DNA of 11,910 nucleotides from Thermoplasmata archaeon (lineage in GTDB: Archaea; Thermoplasmatota; Thermoplasmata; Thermoplasmatales; Thermoplasmataceae): positions 1 through 11,910 of the forward strand of contig JAKAYN010000008.1 in the NCBI GenBank assembly GCA_021826785.1. The letters run 5' to 3'. The notes below the pieces were generated by a model, which made no database searches, was not told the origin of the DNA, and saw nothing but the letters and a program-made list of their open reading frames with translations. Positions 1 through 7,111 of this stretch are shown piece after piece (the stretch's first letter is position 1; each line of letters starts with the position of its first letter). A program made the translations under genes and the position numbers.

Positions 1-1
1 A

Positions 2-211
2 TCTCTTGCCAGAATGGCGAATATAGAGAAGCATGTCACACCACATGTTCTCAGGCATACCTTTGCAACGTCAGTGCTGAGAAACGGCGGTGATATAAGA
101 TTTATACAGCAGATACTTGGCCATGCAAGCGTTGCAACCACGCAGATATATACACATATAGATGATGGAACATTAAAGGATATGTATCAAAAGCATAGGC
201 CAGATTACTAG
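2..211 (+). CDS. xerA: XerA/XerC-D-like tyrosine recombinase, C-terminal fragment
   Basis: This is the last 69 residues of a tyrosine recombinase; the reading frame is open to the window's left edge, so the N-terminus lies outside. Visible catalytic elements of the family are the HxLRHTFAT box (His15 and Arg18 of the fragment), the LGHAS box (His41) and the nucleophilic tyrosine in QIYTH (Tyr50). The His-to-Tyr spacing of 9 is normal. Such enzymes cut and rejoin DNA through a 3'-phosphotyrosine link; archaeal XerA is thought to resolve chromosome dimers at a dif site. The internal ATG at 14 is not a plausible start, because the upstream codons (SLAR) already read like the family. The gene converges on the prenyl synthase and their stop codons share the palindrome CTAG. 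A plasmid- or element-borne integrase cannot be strictly excluded from this fragment, but the housekeeping context favours XerA. Confidence 0.9.
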   Translation, partial: SLARMANIEKHVTPHVLRHTFATSVLRNGGDIRFIQQILGHASVATTQIYTHIDDGTLKDMYQKHRPDY

Positions 212-1242
212 TTTTGCCTTTTTAATATATAATCTGATAAATACTCCAGCATGGACTTTGATTCTTCATTTCCATTTACCATTTTAAGTGCGTTCTTGCC
301 TTTTGATATTAGATCGTCCATTACATTTAATGAGTAATCATATGAGCCTGTGGAAACAACTATATCTTTAAGCTTTTTAAAATCTATATCGCTTATATCT
401 CCGGATGACAAACAGGTTTTTATATAATCCCTGAGAATACTGTTTGACCTTTCATAGGCTTTTATCATTAAAAGGGTCTTTTTACCCTCATTGACATCGC
501 TTTTTATTGATTTCCCAGTTTTAATTTCATCACCAAACAGGCCAAGTATATCATCCTTTATCTGAAATGCTATGCCTATGTTTCTTCCATATGTTCTTAA
601 ATGCTCTATATCATCCTTATTTCCAGCAAGCATTGCACCCATTACCAGTGGCCCCTCTATTGTATACCTTGCAGTCTTCATGTAATGAAGCTTCATTAGC
701 CTTGATTCTGAGAATTCATCATCTAGCGATGAAAATATATCTATTAATTGACCCTTACCTGTATCCTCGATAACGCGTGAAAACTCATAATCTGCCGCTA
801 TAAGATTATTTAAATCAAAGCCAGAGGTTAAAAGAGCCTCATGTGCGAATGAATCTATAAGATCACCTGCAACTATTGCTATATTTACAGAATTTCTCGG
901 ATCGTTGAGTTTATTTTCAACAGATTTATGAAAGCTCGGCATGCCGCGGCGCATGTCGCTCTGATCCATTATATCATCGTGTATTAAAAGATACGATTGT
1001 GCAAGCTCTATTGATATCGATGCCTTTATTATATTATCATTAATATCATTAAAAAGTGAGTAACCTGTTATCATCATTATTGGCCTTAATCTCTTACCGC
1101 CGTTCATTGTAAATTTCATCAGTTCGTTTATTACATATTTTATATTCTCATCATCGCAGTTTCTTAACTTTTTCTCAAAAAATCTGCGCAGCTCTTTTTC
1201 TATTTTTTCTTTTAATGATGAAATCTGTGTTTCATATATCAT
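208..1242 (-). CDS. idsA: Polyprenyl (geranylgeranyl/farnesyl) diphosphate synthase
   Basis: This 344-residue trans-prenyltransferase condenses isopentenyl diphosphate with allylic diphosphates to make the C15-C20 precursors of archaeal ether lipids. Family landmarks are in order: GGKRLRP (residues 48-54), the first aspartate-rich motif DDIMD (89-93, binds the Mg-diphosphate), the basic stretch MRRG (97-100), and the second aspartate-rich motif DDILG at 230-234. The last Asp of the second motif is Gly, as I recall for other archaeal enzymes. The residue five before the first motif is Tyr84. An aromatic residue there limits chain length in this family, so a short product (GGPP, perhaps FPP) is expected rather than a long quinone tail. 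The ATG at 1242 has a TATA box centred 25 bases upstream and no Shine-Dalgarno, so the mRNA is probably leaderless. The gene is divergent from the TPR gene and overlaps xerA by 4 bases at the stops. Confidence 0.93.
   Translation of the reverse strand: MIYETQISSLKEKIEKELRRFFEKKLRNCDDENIKYVINELMKFTMNGGKRLRPIMMITGYSLFNDINDNIIKASISIELAQSYLLIHDDIMDQSDMRRGMPSFHKSVENKLNDPRNSVNIAIVAGDLIDSFAHEALLTSGFDLNNLIAADYEFSRVIEDTGKGQLIDIFSSLDDEFSESRLMKLHYMKTARYTIEGPLVMGAMLAGNKDDIEHLRTYGRNIGIAFQIKDDILGLFGDEIKTGKSIKSDVNEGKKTLLMIKAYERSNSILRDYIKTCLSSGDISDIDFKKLKDIVVSTGSYDYSLNVMDDLISKGKNALKMVNGNEESKSMLEYLSDYILKRQN
212..223 (+). terminator. Possible oligo-T terminator of xerA
   Basis: Two T runs (212-215 and 219-223) follow the xerA stop directly. 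Archaeal RNA polymerase can terminate at T-rich non-template stretches without a hairpin. The site lies inside the 3' coding end of the convergent prenyl synthase gene, so it is a weak call. Confidence 0.3.
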
Positions 1243-1262
1243 ATTTACAATCGTGAGAGTGA

Positions 1263-1272
1263 TTTTATATAA
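1263..1272 (-). promoter_or_regulatory. TATA box of the prenyl synthase gene
   Basis: On the minus strand this reads TTATATAAAA. Its centre lies about 25 bases before the start codon at 1242, which places the transcription start at or next to the ATG (leaderless). A short inverted repeat (ATTAAC, 4-base spacer, GTTAAT; 1272-1287) abuts it upstream and could be an operator. Confidence 0.6.
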
Positions 1273-1307
1273 TTAACTTTCGTTAATGAACTATTAATCA
1301 AAAAGAG

Positions 1308-1316
1308 TTTAAATAT
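1308..1316 (+). promoter_or_regulatory. TATA box of the TPR gene
   Basis: TTTAAATAT is centred about 24 bases before the ATG at 1336, with purine-rich AAAAGAG just upstream as a candidate BRE. The spacing predicts a leaderless mRNA beginning at the ATG, which favours 1336 over the TTG at 1333. Confidence 0.55.
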
Positions 1317-1335
1317 TATATAATAATATAAATTG

Positions 1336-2025
1336 ATGGCAGATTATATATATAATAAAAGCGAGCAGGCAGATGACTATAACGAGCGCGGTATTTCATA
1401 TTTCAATGTAATGCAATACGAGGATGCTGTGAAGGAGTTTACAAAGGCAATAAAATTGGTAAGTGATGACCCTGATCTTTACCATAACAGAGCCCTTGCC
1501 TATTACTCACTGAAAATGTACAATGAGGCCATAAAGGACTGCGAAAAGGCCATAAGCCTTGACTCAACAAAGGGCGATTACTACAACATACTTGGATCGA
1601 TATACGATGATATAAAAAAGTTCGATAAGGCTCTTGATGCATTTACAAACGCAATAAGAATTGAAAGCGATGTGCCTGATTATTATTATAATAGAGGCAA
1701 CGTTTACATGGAGCTAAAGATGTTCGATAAGGCACTTGAGGATTATAACATGGCTGTTAAATTAAACAGTATGGACACAATATTCCTTTATAAAAGGGCA
1801 ATGCTTCTCGATGATCTAAAAAGATATGATGAGGCTTTGAATGATCTAAAAAACTGCATAAAGATATCACCGAACCCTGAATACTTTAAGTACATGGCAG
1901 AGATCTATGAAAAACAGGGAAAATTAAATGATGCATTGAATATTCTTAAAGATGCTGAGAAGTATTCAAACGATCTTAAAATAAAAAGCATGATAAAAGA
2001 TCTTGAGGAAAGAATCAATTCTTAA
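1336..2025 (+). CDS. Tetratricopeptide (TPR) repeat protein
   Basis: A 229-residue protein made almost wholly of TPRs. Units of exactly 34 residues begin at 13, 47, 81, 115 and 149, with a sixth from about 183. Each shows the family pattern: an aromatic/Asn-Arg-Gly or Ala-x2-Tyr helix A, then a (F/Y)-x-(K/E)-A-(L/I) helix B. The 34-residue helical hairpins stack into a superhelix that binds peptides or partner proteins. There is no signal peptide, membrane segment or catalytic domain, so a soluble cytoplasmic scaffold or co-chaperone-like role is the most that can be said. The TTG three bases upstream is in frame but is not preferred: the ATG sits at the leaderless distance from the TATA box. 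The gene is transcribed alone, divergent from the prenyl synthase. TPR proteins are too diverse to assign a partner from sequence alone. Confidence 0.9.
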   Translation: MADYIYNKSEQADDYNERGISYFNVMQYEDAVKEFTKAIKLVSDDPDLYHNRALAYYSLKMYNEAIKDCEKAISLDSTKGDYYNILGSIYDDIKKFDKALDAFTNAIRIESDVPDYYYNRGNVYMELKMFDKALEDYNMAVKLNSMDTIFLYKRAMLLDDLKRYDEALNDLKNCIKISPNPEYFKYMAEIYEKQGKLNDALNILKDAEKYSNDLKIKSMIKDLEERINS

Positions 2026-2054
2026 ATATTTTTAAATATTTCATTAAGGGATGA

Positions 2055-2066
2055 ATTTTTTATTTA
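2055..2066 (+). promoter_or_regulatory. Probable promoter of the dehydrogenase gene
   Basis: A T-rich TATA-like run (TTTTTTATTTA) lies about 22 bases before the ATG at 2084. A second candidate, TTTTTAAATATTT near 2029-2041, would give a leader of about 20 bases and could instead be the T-rich 3' end of the TPR transcript. The choice between them is uncertain. Confidence 0.35.
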
Positions 2067-2083
2067 TTAATTGATATACGTCC

Positions 2084-3040
2084 ATGAAGGCCATAGTTAT
2101 TGAAAAATTTGGAATAGAAAACATAGAGGTAAAGGACATAAATGATAAATCAGATGGTATTCCAGTAAAAATTACAATGGCAGGACTAAACCCAGTTGAT
2201 TACTCTGTTATTAACGGAAACATCATGTACGGTGTTAATCCCATGCCACACATACCTGGATCAGAGGCCATAGGAATTGCCATGGCTGATGGTGATTACA
2301 TAAAAAGGGGTGACAGGGTAATAATATACAACAGGATTTTTGATGGAACCTGCGAGGAATGCATAACAGGCAACGAGCACCTTTGTGTAAACGGTGGCAT
2401 CCTGGGCGTAATCTCAAATGGCGTTTACCGTGAAACAATGAATGTCCCTGAAAGGAACCTGTTTAAGATTCCAGATTCCATAAAAGACGAATTGGCTGCA
2501 AGCATGGGTGTTGGTGCATTAACGGCATACAGGGCATTAAAAACAATGAACGTTGAACCTGGAAAAAGCATACTTGTTTACGGTGCAGGAAACACTGGTA
2601 TCTTTACAGTACAGCTTGCCAGGATGCTCGGCCTTGAGGTATACGCAGTATCAAGAAAAAATGATCTTCAAAGATATGGTATAAATGTTTTTAATAATGT
2701 ACCGGATGATTTTAAGGCAGATTATATAGTAAACCCGCTTGGTGGATCAATCTTTGAGGATTCATTAAAACATATTAAAAGAAATGGAAAGATAGTAACT
2801 TTTGGTATTCTAACCGGAAGGGAGGCAAAGATTGATATAGGAAATATATACGCCAATGAGATAAAGATCTATGGAAGCACCGGAGGCACAAGAAAGGACC
2901 TTTTTGAATTAATAAGGATTGCGTCAATGAACGATCTTTATTTTCCTTTTGAAAATGCATTCAGCCTTTGGGATTTAAAGGATGCAATAACAGAATTTAA
3001 AAATAGAAATACCGGAAGGATACTCTTAAAGGTCTCTTAA
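2084..3040 (+). CDS. Zinc-type alcohol dehydrogenase / quinone oxidoreductase-like protein (MDR superfamily)
   Basis: A 318-residue medium-chain dehydrogenase/reductase with an N-terminal GroES-like fold and a Rossmann domain. The nucleotide motif GAGNTG is at 167-172. No acidic residue follows the second strand (YAVSRK, 187-192), which points to NADP(H). A structural-zinc lobe is present as Asp87, Cys90, Cys93 and Cys101. The +3/+6/+14 spacing matches Sulfolobus alcohol dehydrogenase, where the first ligand is Glu rather than Cys. The catalytic-zinc ligands are missing: the usual CGxC region is AGLNPVDY (33-40) and the usual GHE is GSE (59-61). The AGLNPVDY stretch is like zinc-independent quinone reductases. 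The enzyme therefore looks like a hybrid: structural zinc kept, catalytic zinc lost, with a reductase more likely than a classical alcohol dehydrogenase. Its substrate is unknown. It ends in a 15-base overlap with the convergent rpe gene. Confidence 0.85.
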   Translation: MKAIVIEKFGIENIEVKDINDKSDGIPVKITMAGLNPVDYSVINGNIMYGVNPMPHIPGSEAIGIAMADGDYIKRGDRVIIYNRIFDGTCEECITGNEHLCVNGGILGVISNGVYRETMNVPERNLFKIPDSIKDELAASMGVGALTAYRALKTMNVEPGKSILVYGAGNTGIFTVQLARMLGLEVYAVSRKNDLQRYGINVFNNVPDDFKADYIVNPLGGSIFEDSLKHIKRNGKIVTFGILTGREAKIDIGNIYANEIKIYGSTGGTRKDLFELIRIASMNDLYFPFENAFSLWDLKDAITEFKNRNTGRILLKVS

Positions 3041-3670
3041 TTTTTTTATTGGGTTATAAATCCCATTTTTAAATATAAAGGATGCAGAAACAAGTATATC
3101 CGCACCGGCGTTAACCGCAAGTTTCCCGGTTTCATCGTTTATACCACCATCTATTTCTATTCTTGCTTTTAAATTATTCCTTTTTATAAATTCCCTGGCC
3201 TCTGATACCTTTATTAATGAATCGCCAATAAATTTCTGGCCCGAGAAGCCAGGATTTACGGACATAATCAGTAATATCTCCGCGTTGTCAAGAAATACCT
3301 TAACCTTTTCAAATTCCGTTTCAGGATTTATTACTATACCATACCTTATATTATCGTGCTCAAGCCTTTTTATGAGCTCCATTGTGTTTACTGGTGACTC
3401 GTAGTGTATTAAAAGCACATCAGCACCTGCGTCTATAAATGATTTATAATATTTATCAGGCCTGTCAATCATTAAATGTGCATCAAGTCTTAAATCCGTT
3501 GATTTTCTTATTGATCTTATAAGATCTGGGCCCATTGTAATGTTGTTAACAAAATGACCATCCATTACATCGAGATGAAACGAGCCAGCACCGGCCTCCT
3601 CGCATTTTAGAACCTCATCGGCAAGATGCGAAAGATCAGATGATATAATCGATGGAGATACCTCAACCAT
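3026..3670 (-). CDS. rpe: Ribulose-phosphate 3-epimerase
   Basis: This 214-residue TIM-barrel enzyme interconverts D-ribulose 5-phosphate and D-xylulose 5-phosphate in the pentose phosphate network. Family signatures appear in order: PSIISSDLSHL (6-16), HLDVMDGHFVNN (32-43), DAHLMI (63-68), MSVNPGFSGQKF (136-147) and EIDGGIN (172-178). The metal/catalytic set is complete: His32, Asp34, His65 and Asp174, with Asp34 and Asp174 as the acid/base pair. The C-terminal phosphate-binding segment is slightly unusual, reading SASFIF (195-200) where most homologues have a Gly-Ser or Gly-Thr pair. The length is about normal. The ATG at 3670 has no Shine-Dalgarno; a TATA-like element and a 22-bp near-palindrome lie just upstream. 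The gene is divergent from the permease and overlaps the end of the dehydrogenase by 15 bases. Confidence 0.95.
   Translation of the reverse strand: MVEVSPSIISSDLSHLADEVLKCEEAGAGSFHLDVMDGHFVNNITMGPDLIRSIRKSTDLRLDAHLMIDRPDKYYKSFIDAGADVLLIHYESPVNTMELIKRLEHDNIRYGIVINPETEFEKVKVFLDNAEILLIMSVNPGFSGQKFIGDSLIKVSEAREFIKRNNLKARIEIDGGINDETGKLAVNAGADILVSASFIFKNGIYNPIKKLRDL
3041..3047 (+). terminator. Oligo-T terminator after the dehydrogenase
   Basis: Seven T residues follow the dehydrogenase stop immediately, the kind of run at which archaeal polymerase releases without a hairpin. The run lies within the 3' coding end of rpe on the other strand. Confidence 0.45.
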
Positions 3671-3682
3671 AAAAGAATATGT

Positions 3683-3704
3683 TTAATGTAAATATTAACA
3701 TTAA
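3683..3704. promoter_or_regulatory. 22-bp near-palindrome over the rpe promoter
   Basis: The arms are TTAATGT (3683-3689) and ACATTAA (3698-3704), and the 8-base middle is itself palindromic except for its outer pair, so 10 of 11 base pairs match. It coincides with the predicted TATA position of rpe, where a repressor would block TBP. The AT-rich base composition makes chance symmetry possible. Confidence 0.3.
3690..3699 (-). promoter_or_regulatory. TATA-like element of rpe
   Basis: On the minus strand the sequence reads GTTAATATTT, centred about 24 bases before the start at 3670, consistent with a leaderless mRNA. It lies inside a near-perfect palindrome (3683-3704). Confidence 0.45.
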
Positions 3705-3760
3705 CAATAAATAATATATAAAACTGTATTTTTTAATATCATAATATCAGGATTAACAAA

Positions 3761-3770
3761 ATTTAAATAA
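3761..3770 (+). promoter_or_regulatory. TATA box of the permease gene
   Basis: ATTTAAATAA is centred about 25 bases before the GTG at 3790 and about 33 before the ATG at 3799. The usual leaderless spacing seen elsewhere in this window favours the GTG. Confidence 0.55.
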
Positions 3771-3789
3771 AATGCAACGTTAATACCAC

Positions 3790-5535
3790 GTGTTTAACAT
3801 GAATAATTCATATAGAAGGGATCTTGGCCTTGTTAACTTAATAATGCTTAATGCAATGGGCATGATAGGATCTGGATGGCTCTTTGCAGAGCTTTATGCC
3901 AGCAGCTACGCAGGCTCACTTGGGTCGATAATAGCATGGATACTTGGTGGCTTCATAGTTTTAATGATTGCATTAACCTACATGGAGGTATCATCGGCAT
4001 TTCCACTTGCCGGTGGATCCACGCCGATAGGCGAGATGACGCATGGAAAGCTTGTTGGTTTTATAGCAGGCTGGGGCGCATGGATATCAGATATAATGAC
4101 GCCACCGATAGAGGCCATTGCCATGGTTACATACGCATCGGCATTTATACCTGGACTGGTGAATAGGCATGGAATCCTTTTAACATATGGATATATATTT
4201 GCAGTGATAATAATGGTTATAGTCCTTCTGGTAAATCTACTCTCGGTAAGAATTTTTGGCAATGCAATGTCTTTGCTAATGGTATGGAAGTGGCTAATAC
4301 CTTTATTGGTTATTGTAACATTAATACCACTGGCATTCCATCCGGCAAACTTAACAACGTATAATCCATTCTACGCCGGTTACCATGGAATATTCTATGC
4401 ACTGGTCCTTGGAGGTATAATATTTTCATTTGAAGGTTTCCGCGCGGCGGTAAACATGGCTGGTGAGGCAAAAAGGAAAGATTATATATGGAAATCAGTG
4501 ATAATATCGCTTTCAATTGTTATAGCACTTTATACCATGCTTCAGGTGGCCTTTGTTGGTGCCGTAAGATGGAGTATAATAGGAATAACTCCAGGGGACT
4601 GGGGTGCGATAACAAACACATCACTAACAAACGGCCCGTTTGCAAAGATAGCATACGATATAGGATTTGGATGGCTTGCTGTGATATTGCTTGTTGATGC
4701 AGTTATATCACCAGGTGGTGCAGGGATAAGCTATGCAGCGTATCCTGCAAGGATATTTCAATCCATGGCAAACTATGGCTATGCACCAAAAGTATTTGCA
4801 AAACTTGATAAAAGGGGTGTGCCGTCAAGGTCATTGATGCTGGGTTTTTTCCTTGGACTTGCCTTTATATACGAATTCCCTGGCTGGGACCTTCTGGTTG
4901 GAATATTAACTTCTACACTTGTAATAGCTTACGTTGTTGGGCCAGCATCAGTAAACATATTAAGGAAAACCGCACCCAACATTGAGAGGCCATTTTTATT
5001 GAAAGGATCAAAGGTAATAGCGCCAATAGCTTTTATATTTACTTTTCTTGTAATATACTGGTCAGGCTGGCCCCTATCAGGAGAGGTCGTCATAGTTACA
5101 CTTGCAGGGCTTTTGATGTTCTTTGTTCTGTATTTATTATCAGGCAATGAGTCATTTAGTAAAAATGAGGCTTTAATGTTCTTTTTAAGCATGATAATTC
5201 CGTTTCTATTTTCATTAATCCTGGTTTTATACTATACATATTCATGGCCATTGTATATAATTTACATAGATGCGGTAATTTTAATATTATCGATATATTC
5301 CTACATAAAGCTCTCTAAAAAAATAGATATAATAAGTGGTTCATGGTACGTTTACATGCTTCTTGCCGCAATGATACTGTCATACATAGGCCCATCTGCA
5401 TACGGTGGTATAAATATAATAAAATTCCCGTACGATTTCATTGTGGACGGCATAGTAGCATTGATATTCTATATTATGGCGCAACTCACTGGGCACAGAA
5501 CAAAGTCTTTAGAAGATTACATAAACAGTGCATAA
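3790..5535 (+). CDS. APC-superfamily amino acid permease
   Basis: A 581-residue integral membrane transporter expected to import amino acids or related amines by secondary transport. The first membrane segment carries the unwound-helix glycine motif GMIGSGW (24-30). The FSFEGFRAAVNMAGEAKRK stretch (212-230) is the family's conserved sixth segment and following loop. The loop with SPGGAG (307-312) and ARIFQSMANYGYAP (320-333) matches the region after segment 8. Hydrophobic stretches suggest 12 core helices plus about two extra at the C-terminus (roughly 460-560), making the protein longer than the 450-500 residues typical of the family. The substrate cannot be read from sequence. The GTG start is chosen because it sits at the leaderless distance from the TATA box; the ATG at 3799 is the alternative. 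No membrane-protein partner lies nearby. Its stop is 6 bases from the convergent small zinc-protein gene. Confidence 0.9.
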   Translation: MFNMNNSYRRDLGLVNLIMLNAMGMIGSGWLFAELYASSYAGSLGSIIAWILGGFIVLMIALTYMEVSSAFPLAGGSTPIGEMTHGKLVGFIAGWGAWISDIMTPPIEAIAMVTYASAFIPGLVNRHGILLTYGYIFAVIIMVIVLLVNLLSVRIFGNAMSLLMVWKWLIPLLVIVTLIPLAFHPANLTTYNPFYAGYHGIFYALVLGGIIFSFEGFRAAVNMAGEAKRKDYIWKSVIISLSIVIALYTMLQVAFVGAVRWSIIGITPGDWGAITNTSLTNGPFAKIAYDIGFGWLAVILLVDAVISPGGAGISYAAYPARIFQSMANYGYAPKVFAKLDKRGVPSRSLMLGFFLGLAFIYEFPGWDLLVGILTSTLVIAYVVGPASVNILRKTAPNIERPFLLKGSKVIAPIAFIFTFLVIYWSGWPLSGEVVIVTLAGLLMFFVLYLLSGNESFSKNEALMFFLSMIIPFLFSLILVLYYTYSWPLYIIYIDAVILILSIYSYIKLSKKIDIISGSWYVYMLLAAMILSYIGPSAYGGINIIKFPYDFIVDGIVALIFYIMAQLTGHRTKSLEDYINSA

Positions 5536-5541
5536 ATAAAA

Positions 5542-5838
5542 TTAATCAATATTTTTAAATTCCATAATTTTCCCGTCAGAGTATGTTCTAAAATAATATG
5601 AGAATCTTTTGCCATTGCTAAATGCAGTGCAATTTCTCCCTGAACTATAATTGCCATGAAGCTCTATGTAATCTATCTTTTCCCAGCCTGTTCTTTTTTT
5701 AACCTCATTTACCATGTTTTCGAATATATCAGCACAGATATTACAGCAAAAGAGCATTTTCTCATTATCAATTTCACGATAGTATTCACCCCATGTTGCG
5801 TTGCATAGTGCGCAACCATCATTGTTGTTTGTCTTCAA
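5542..5838 (-). CDS. Small Cys-rich zinc protein, Ta0938-like
   Basis: A protein of about 98 residues with CALC (Cys9, Cys12) and FCCNIC (Cys31, Cys32, Cys35), a likely one-zinc treble-clef-like site. It also has KRTGW (48-52) and GNYSSGR (62-68) motifs. It resembles, from memory, the Thermoplasma acidophilum protein Ta0938, a zinc-binding family of unknown function; that assignment is moderately sure. The start is decided by a ribosome site: on the minus strand GGGGTGA (5850-5844) lies 5 bases before a TTG at 5838. The in-frame GTG at 5847 is inside that Shine-Dalgarno and would add three residues. The gene overlaps the 3' end of the zinc-finger/helical-domain gene upstream by 20 bases (29 with the GTG), so the two are translated from one message and may act together. 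No enzyme motif is visible, so a metal-dependent structural or partner-binding role is a guess. Confidence 0.8.
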   Translation of the reverse strand: MKTNNNDGCALCNATWGEYYREIDNEKMLFCCNICADIFENMVNEVKKRTGWEKIDYIELHGNYSSGRNCTAFSNGKRFSYYFRTYSDGKIMEFKNID

Positions 5839-6703
5839 TAATCTCACCCCTTTCTATTCTTGCTTCAAGGTATTTTGAGAAGACGAAGGCAGATTCAAGG
5901 TAAGAATCCTGAATACCTTCAATATCACTATTATATTTATTAATAATATCAAGGGCATCTATAGAATGATGCGAATCTGCCTTATAGCCCTCCATTAAAA
6001 ATGATTTAACAGCGTCTGGTACATCACTGCTTTCAAGCATTTTTAAATTAAAATAGTCATATTTTGCACCATAACTTCTTAGATCATTATTTGCTATGAG
6101 TTCAAGCGAGTGCATGGCGGCCATCATTTCAACTGCCGTTTTAGCCTTTGACATTACCTGCCATCTTTTTATTGCCATTTCTGTTTTAGGCAGTGGCCTT
6201 GAATTGTAAATATCCTCTCTTTTTATATCATATGATTCTGCCATTTCAAGTAATAATTCTATATGCGGCTTAATATTGTCATGTCCATAGTATTCGCTTA
6301 ATATATTTTCTATTTCGTAGTTTTGTATCTCATCGATATCTGTAGATGCAATAATTGAGGAGCATGACCTTACCCACTGCTTAAGGAAAAAATAATGTTC
6401 AAATGAATAACCTTTTAAAATCCTTGGATTGTAATCCTGCATCATTAATATAAATGGATGCGGCCTTTCACCACGAAACTGCTCTATGAATTTATTTATA
6501 ATCCATAGCTTTATGTCATTGCATGAATAGAATCTTTTAAACAATTTTGAAAGCTCATTTTTTTCTAGCTTTGTTTTTGATATATTGTTATTTAGCCATG
6601 AGATGTGCTCAGAATCGTTATCATTTGACATTAATGTAAAGTGCTCTGAAATTTCATTAAAATCACCATGTTTAAAAGTCTCAATACACACAGGGCATTC
6701 CAT
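5819..6703 (-). CDS. Zinc-finger protein with TenA/PqqC/heme-oxygenase-like helical domain
   Basis: A 294-residue soluble protein with two parts. The N-terminus has a CPVC knuckle (Cys3, Cys6) followed by His21 and His33, a plausible C2H2 zinc site. From about residue 50 to 285 the sequence is all-helical. It reads like the heme-oxygenase-like metal-dependent oxidase/TenA/PqqC fold: ENILSEYYG (132-140), HIELLLEMAESYDI (147-160), MHSLELIAN (197-205) and KADSHHSIDALDII (241-254). Candidate metal ligands are Glu137, His147 and Glu201, plus a last-helix cluster Asp243, His245, His246, Asp249. The usual HxxxDxxH there is imperfect: either it reads HxxxDxxD (245-252), or the first His is Gly239. 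Oxidase activity is therefore uncertain and the fold is an inference. The ATG at 6703 has a TATA box centred 25 bases upstream. The gene overlaps the downstream zinc-protein gene, forming a two-gene operon. Its function is unknown. Confidence 0.8.
   Translation of the reverse strand: MECPVCIETFKHGDFNEISEHFTLMSNDNDSEHISWLNNNISKTKLEKNELSKLFKRFYSCNDIKLWIINKFIEQFRGERPHPFILMMQDYNPRILKGYSFEHYFFLKQWVRSCSSIIASTDIDEIQNYEIENILSEYYGHDNIKPHIELLLEMAESYDIKREDIYNSRPLPKTEMAIKRWQVMSKAKTAVEMMAAMHSLELIANNDLRSYGAKYDYFNLKMLESSDVPDAVKSFLMEGYKADSHHSIDALDIINKYNSDIEGIQDSYLESAFVFSKYLEARIERGEIIEDKQQ
5844..5850 (-). promoter_or_regulatory. Shine-Dalgarno site deciding a TTG start
   Basis: Minus-strand GGGGTGA is complementary to the archaeal 16S 3' end (CACCUCC region) and lies 5 bases before TTG (5838-5836). 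It contains the competing GTG (5847), which lacks a good site of its own. Confidence 0.55.
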
Positions 6704-6723
6704 TAATATAAATTAGAAATTTT

Positions 6724-6732
6724 GTATATAAG
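6724..6732 (-). promoter_or_regulatory. TATA box of the zinc-finger/helical-domain operon
   Basis: Minus-strand CTTATATAC is centred about 25 bases before the ATG at 6703, with no Shine-Dalgarno, so a leaderless first gene is predicted. The rest of the 6704-6894 gap is very AT-rich, with an 18-bp AT palindrome at 6828-6845 and no other recognisable element. Confidence 0.55.
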
Positions 6733-6894
6733 CAATTTGTACATTTAGATAATAAGAATTTTTAATTATATGCAAATTAATAAAATTATAATTTTAATAC
6801 ATCGTTAAAATCCATGTTTAAAACAATATATAAAATATTTTATATTATAATATTTCCAAACATTGTATTTTTACGCATTGAACTTTTATAATTA

Positions 6895-6979
6895 TGCAGA
6901 GGACGGGATTTGAACCCGCGGATCCCTACGGAACTAGACCCTCAATCTAGCGCCTTTGTCCAGTCTCGGCAACCTCTGC
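6895..6979 (-). tRNA. tRNA-Leu (anticodon GAG)
   Basis: Read on the minus strand, a perfect 7-bp acceptor stem GCAGAGG/CCTCTGC spans 6979-6896, with discriminator A at 6895 and no encoded CCA. The D stem is GCC/GGC. The anticodon stem is CTAGA/TCTAG around loop TTGAGGG, giving anticodon GAG, which reads CUC and CUU. A long variable arm with a TTCC/GGGA stem marks it as class II (Leu or Ser; the anticodon says Leu). The T arm has loop TTCAAAT. There is no intron and no duplicated 3' end nearby that would mark an integration site. A TATA element (minus GTTAATATAT, 7010-7001) lies about 26 bases upstream. Confidence 0.97.
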
Positions 6980-7001
6980 TCATTCCTGTATTAATTTAAA
7001 A

Positions 7002-7009
7002 TATATTAA
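7002..7009 (-). promoter_or_regulatory. TATA box of tRNA-Leu
   Basis: Minus-strand TTAATATA is centred about 26 bases before the first base of the mature tRNA, the normal archaeal arrangement. Confidence 0.45.
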
Positions 7010-7111
7010 CTTTAACTGAAGCAAGTACATTTAAGTTAATAACGGTCAAGATTTATAGTTAATAAAAACGATAATTTTTTATTATAATGTTTTATAATGA
7101 TATAATAAAAA

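Noticed and set aside
3978..4262. Antisense frame of 94 codons within the permease gene
   Set aside because: It is a shadow of a membrane-protein gene with strong family motifs on the other strand.
6828..6845. Perfect 18-bp AT palindrome (ATATAAAAT and its complement)
   Set aside because: It is composed only of A and T within a very AT-rich gap, so symmetry is expected by chance; it is not placed at a promoter or followed by a T run.
6895..6979. tRNA-Leu as an integration (att) site
   Set aside because: No second copy of the tRNA 3' end, no integrase beside it and no foreign-looking gene block on the downstream side. The xerA fragment is 6.7 kb away and housekeeping in character.
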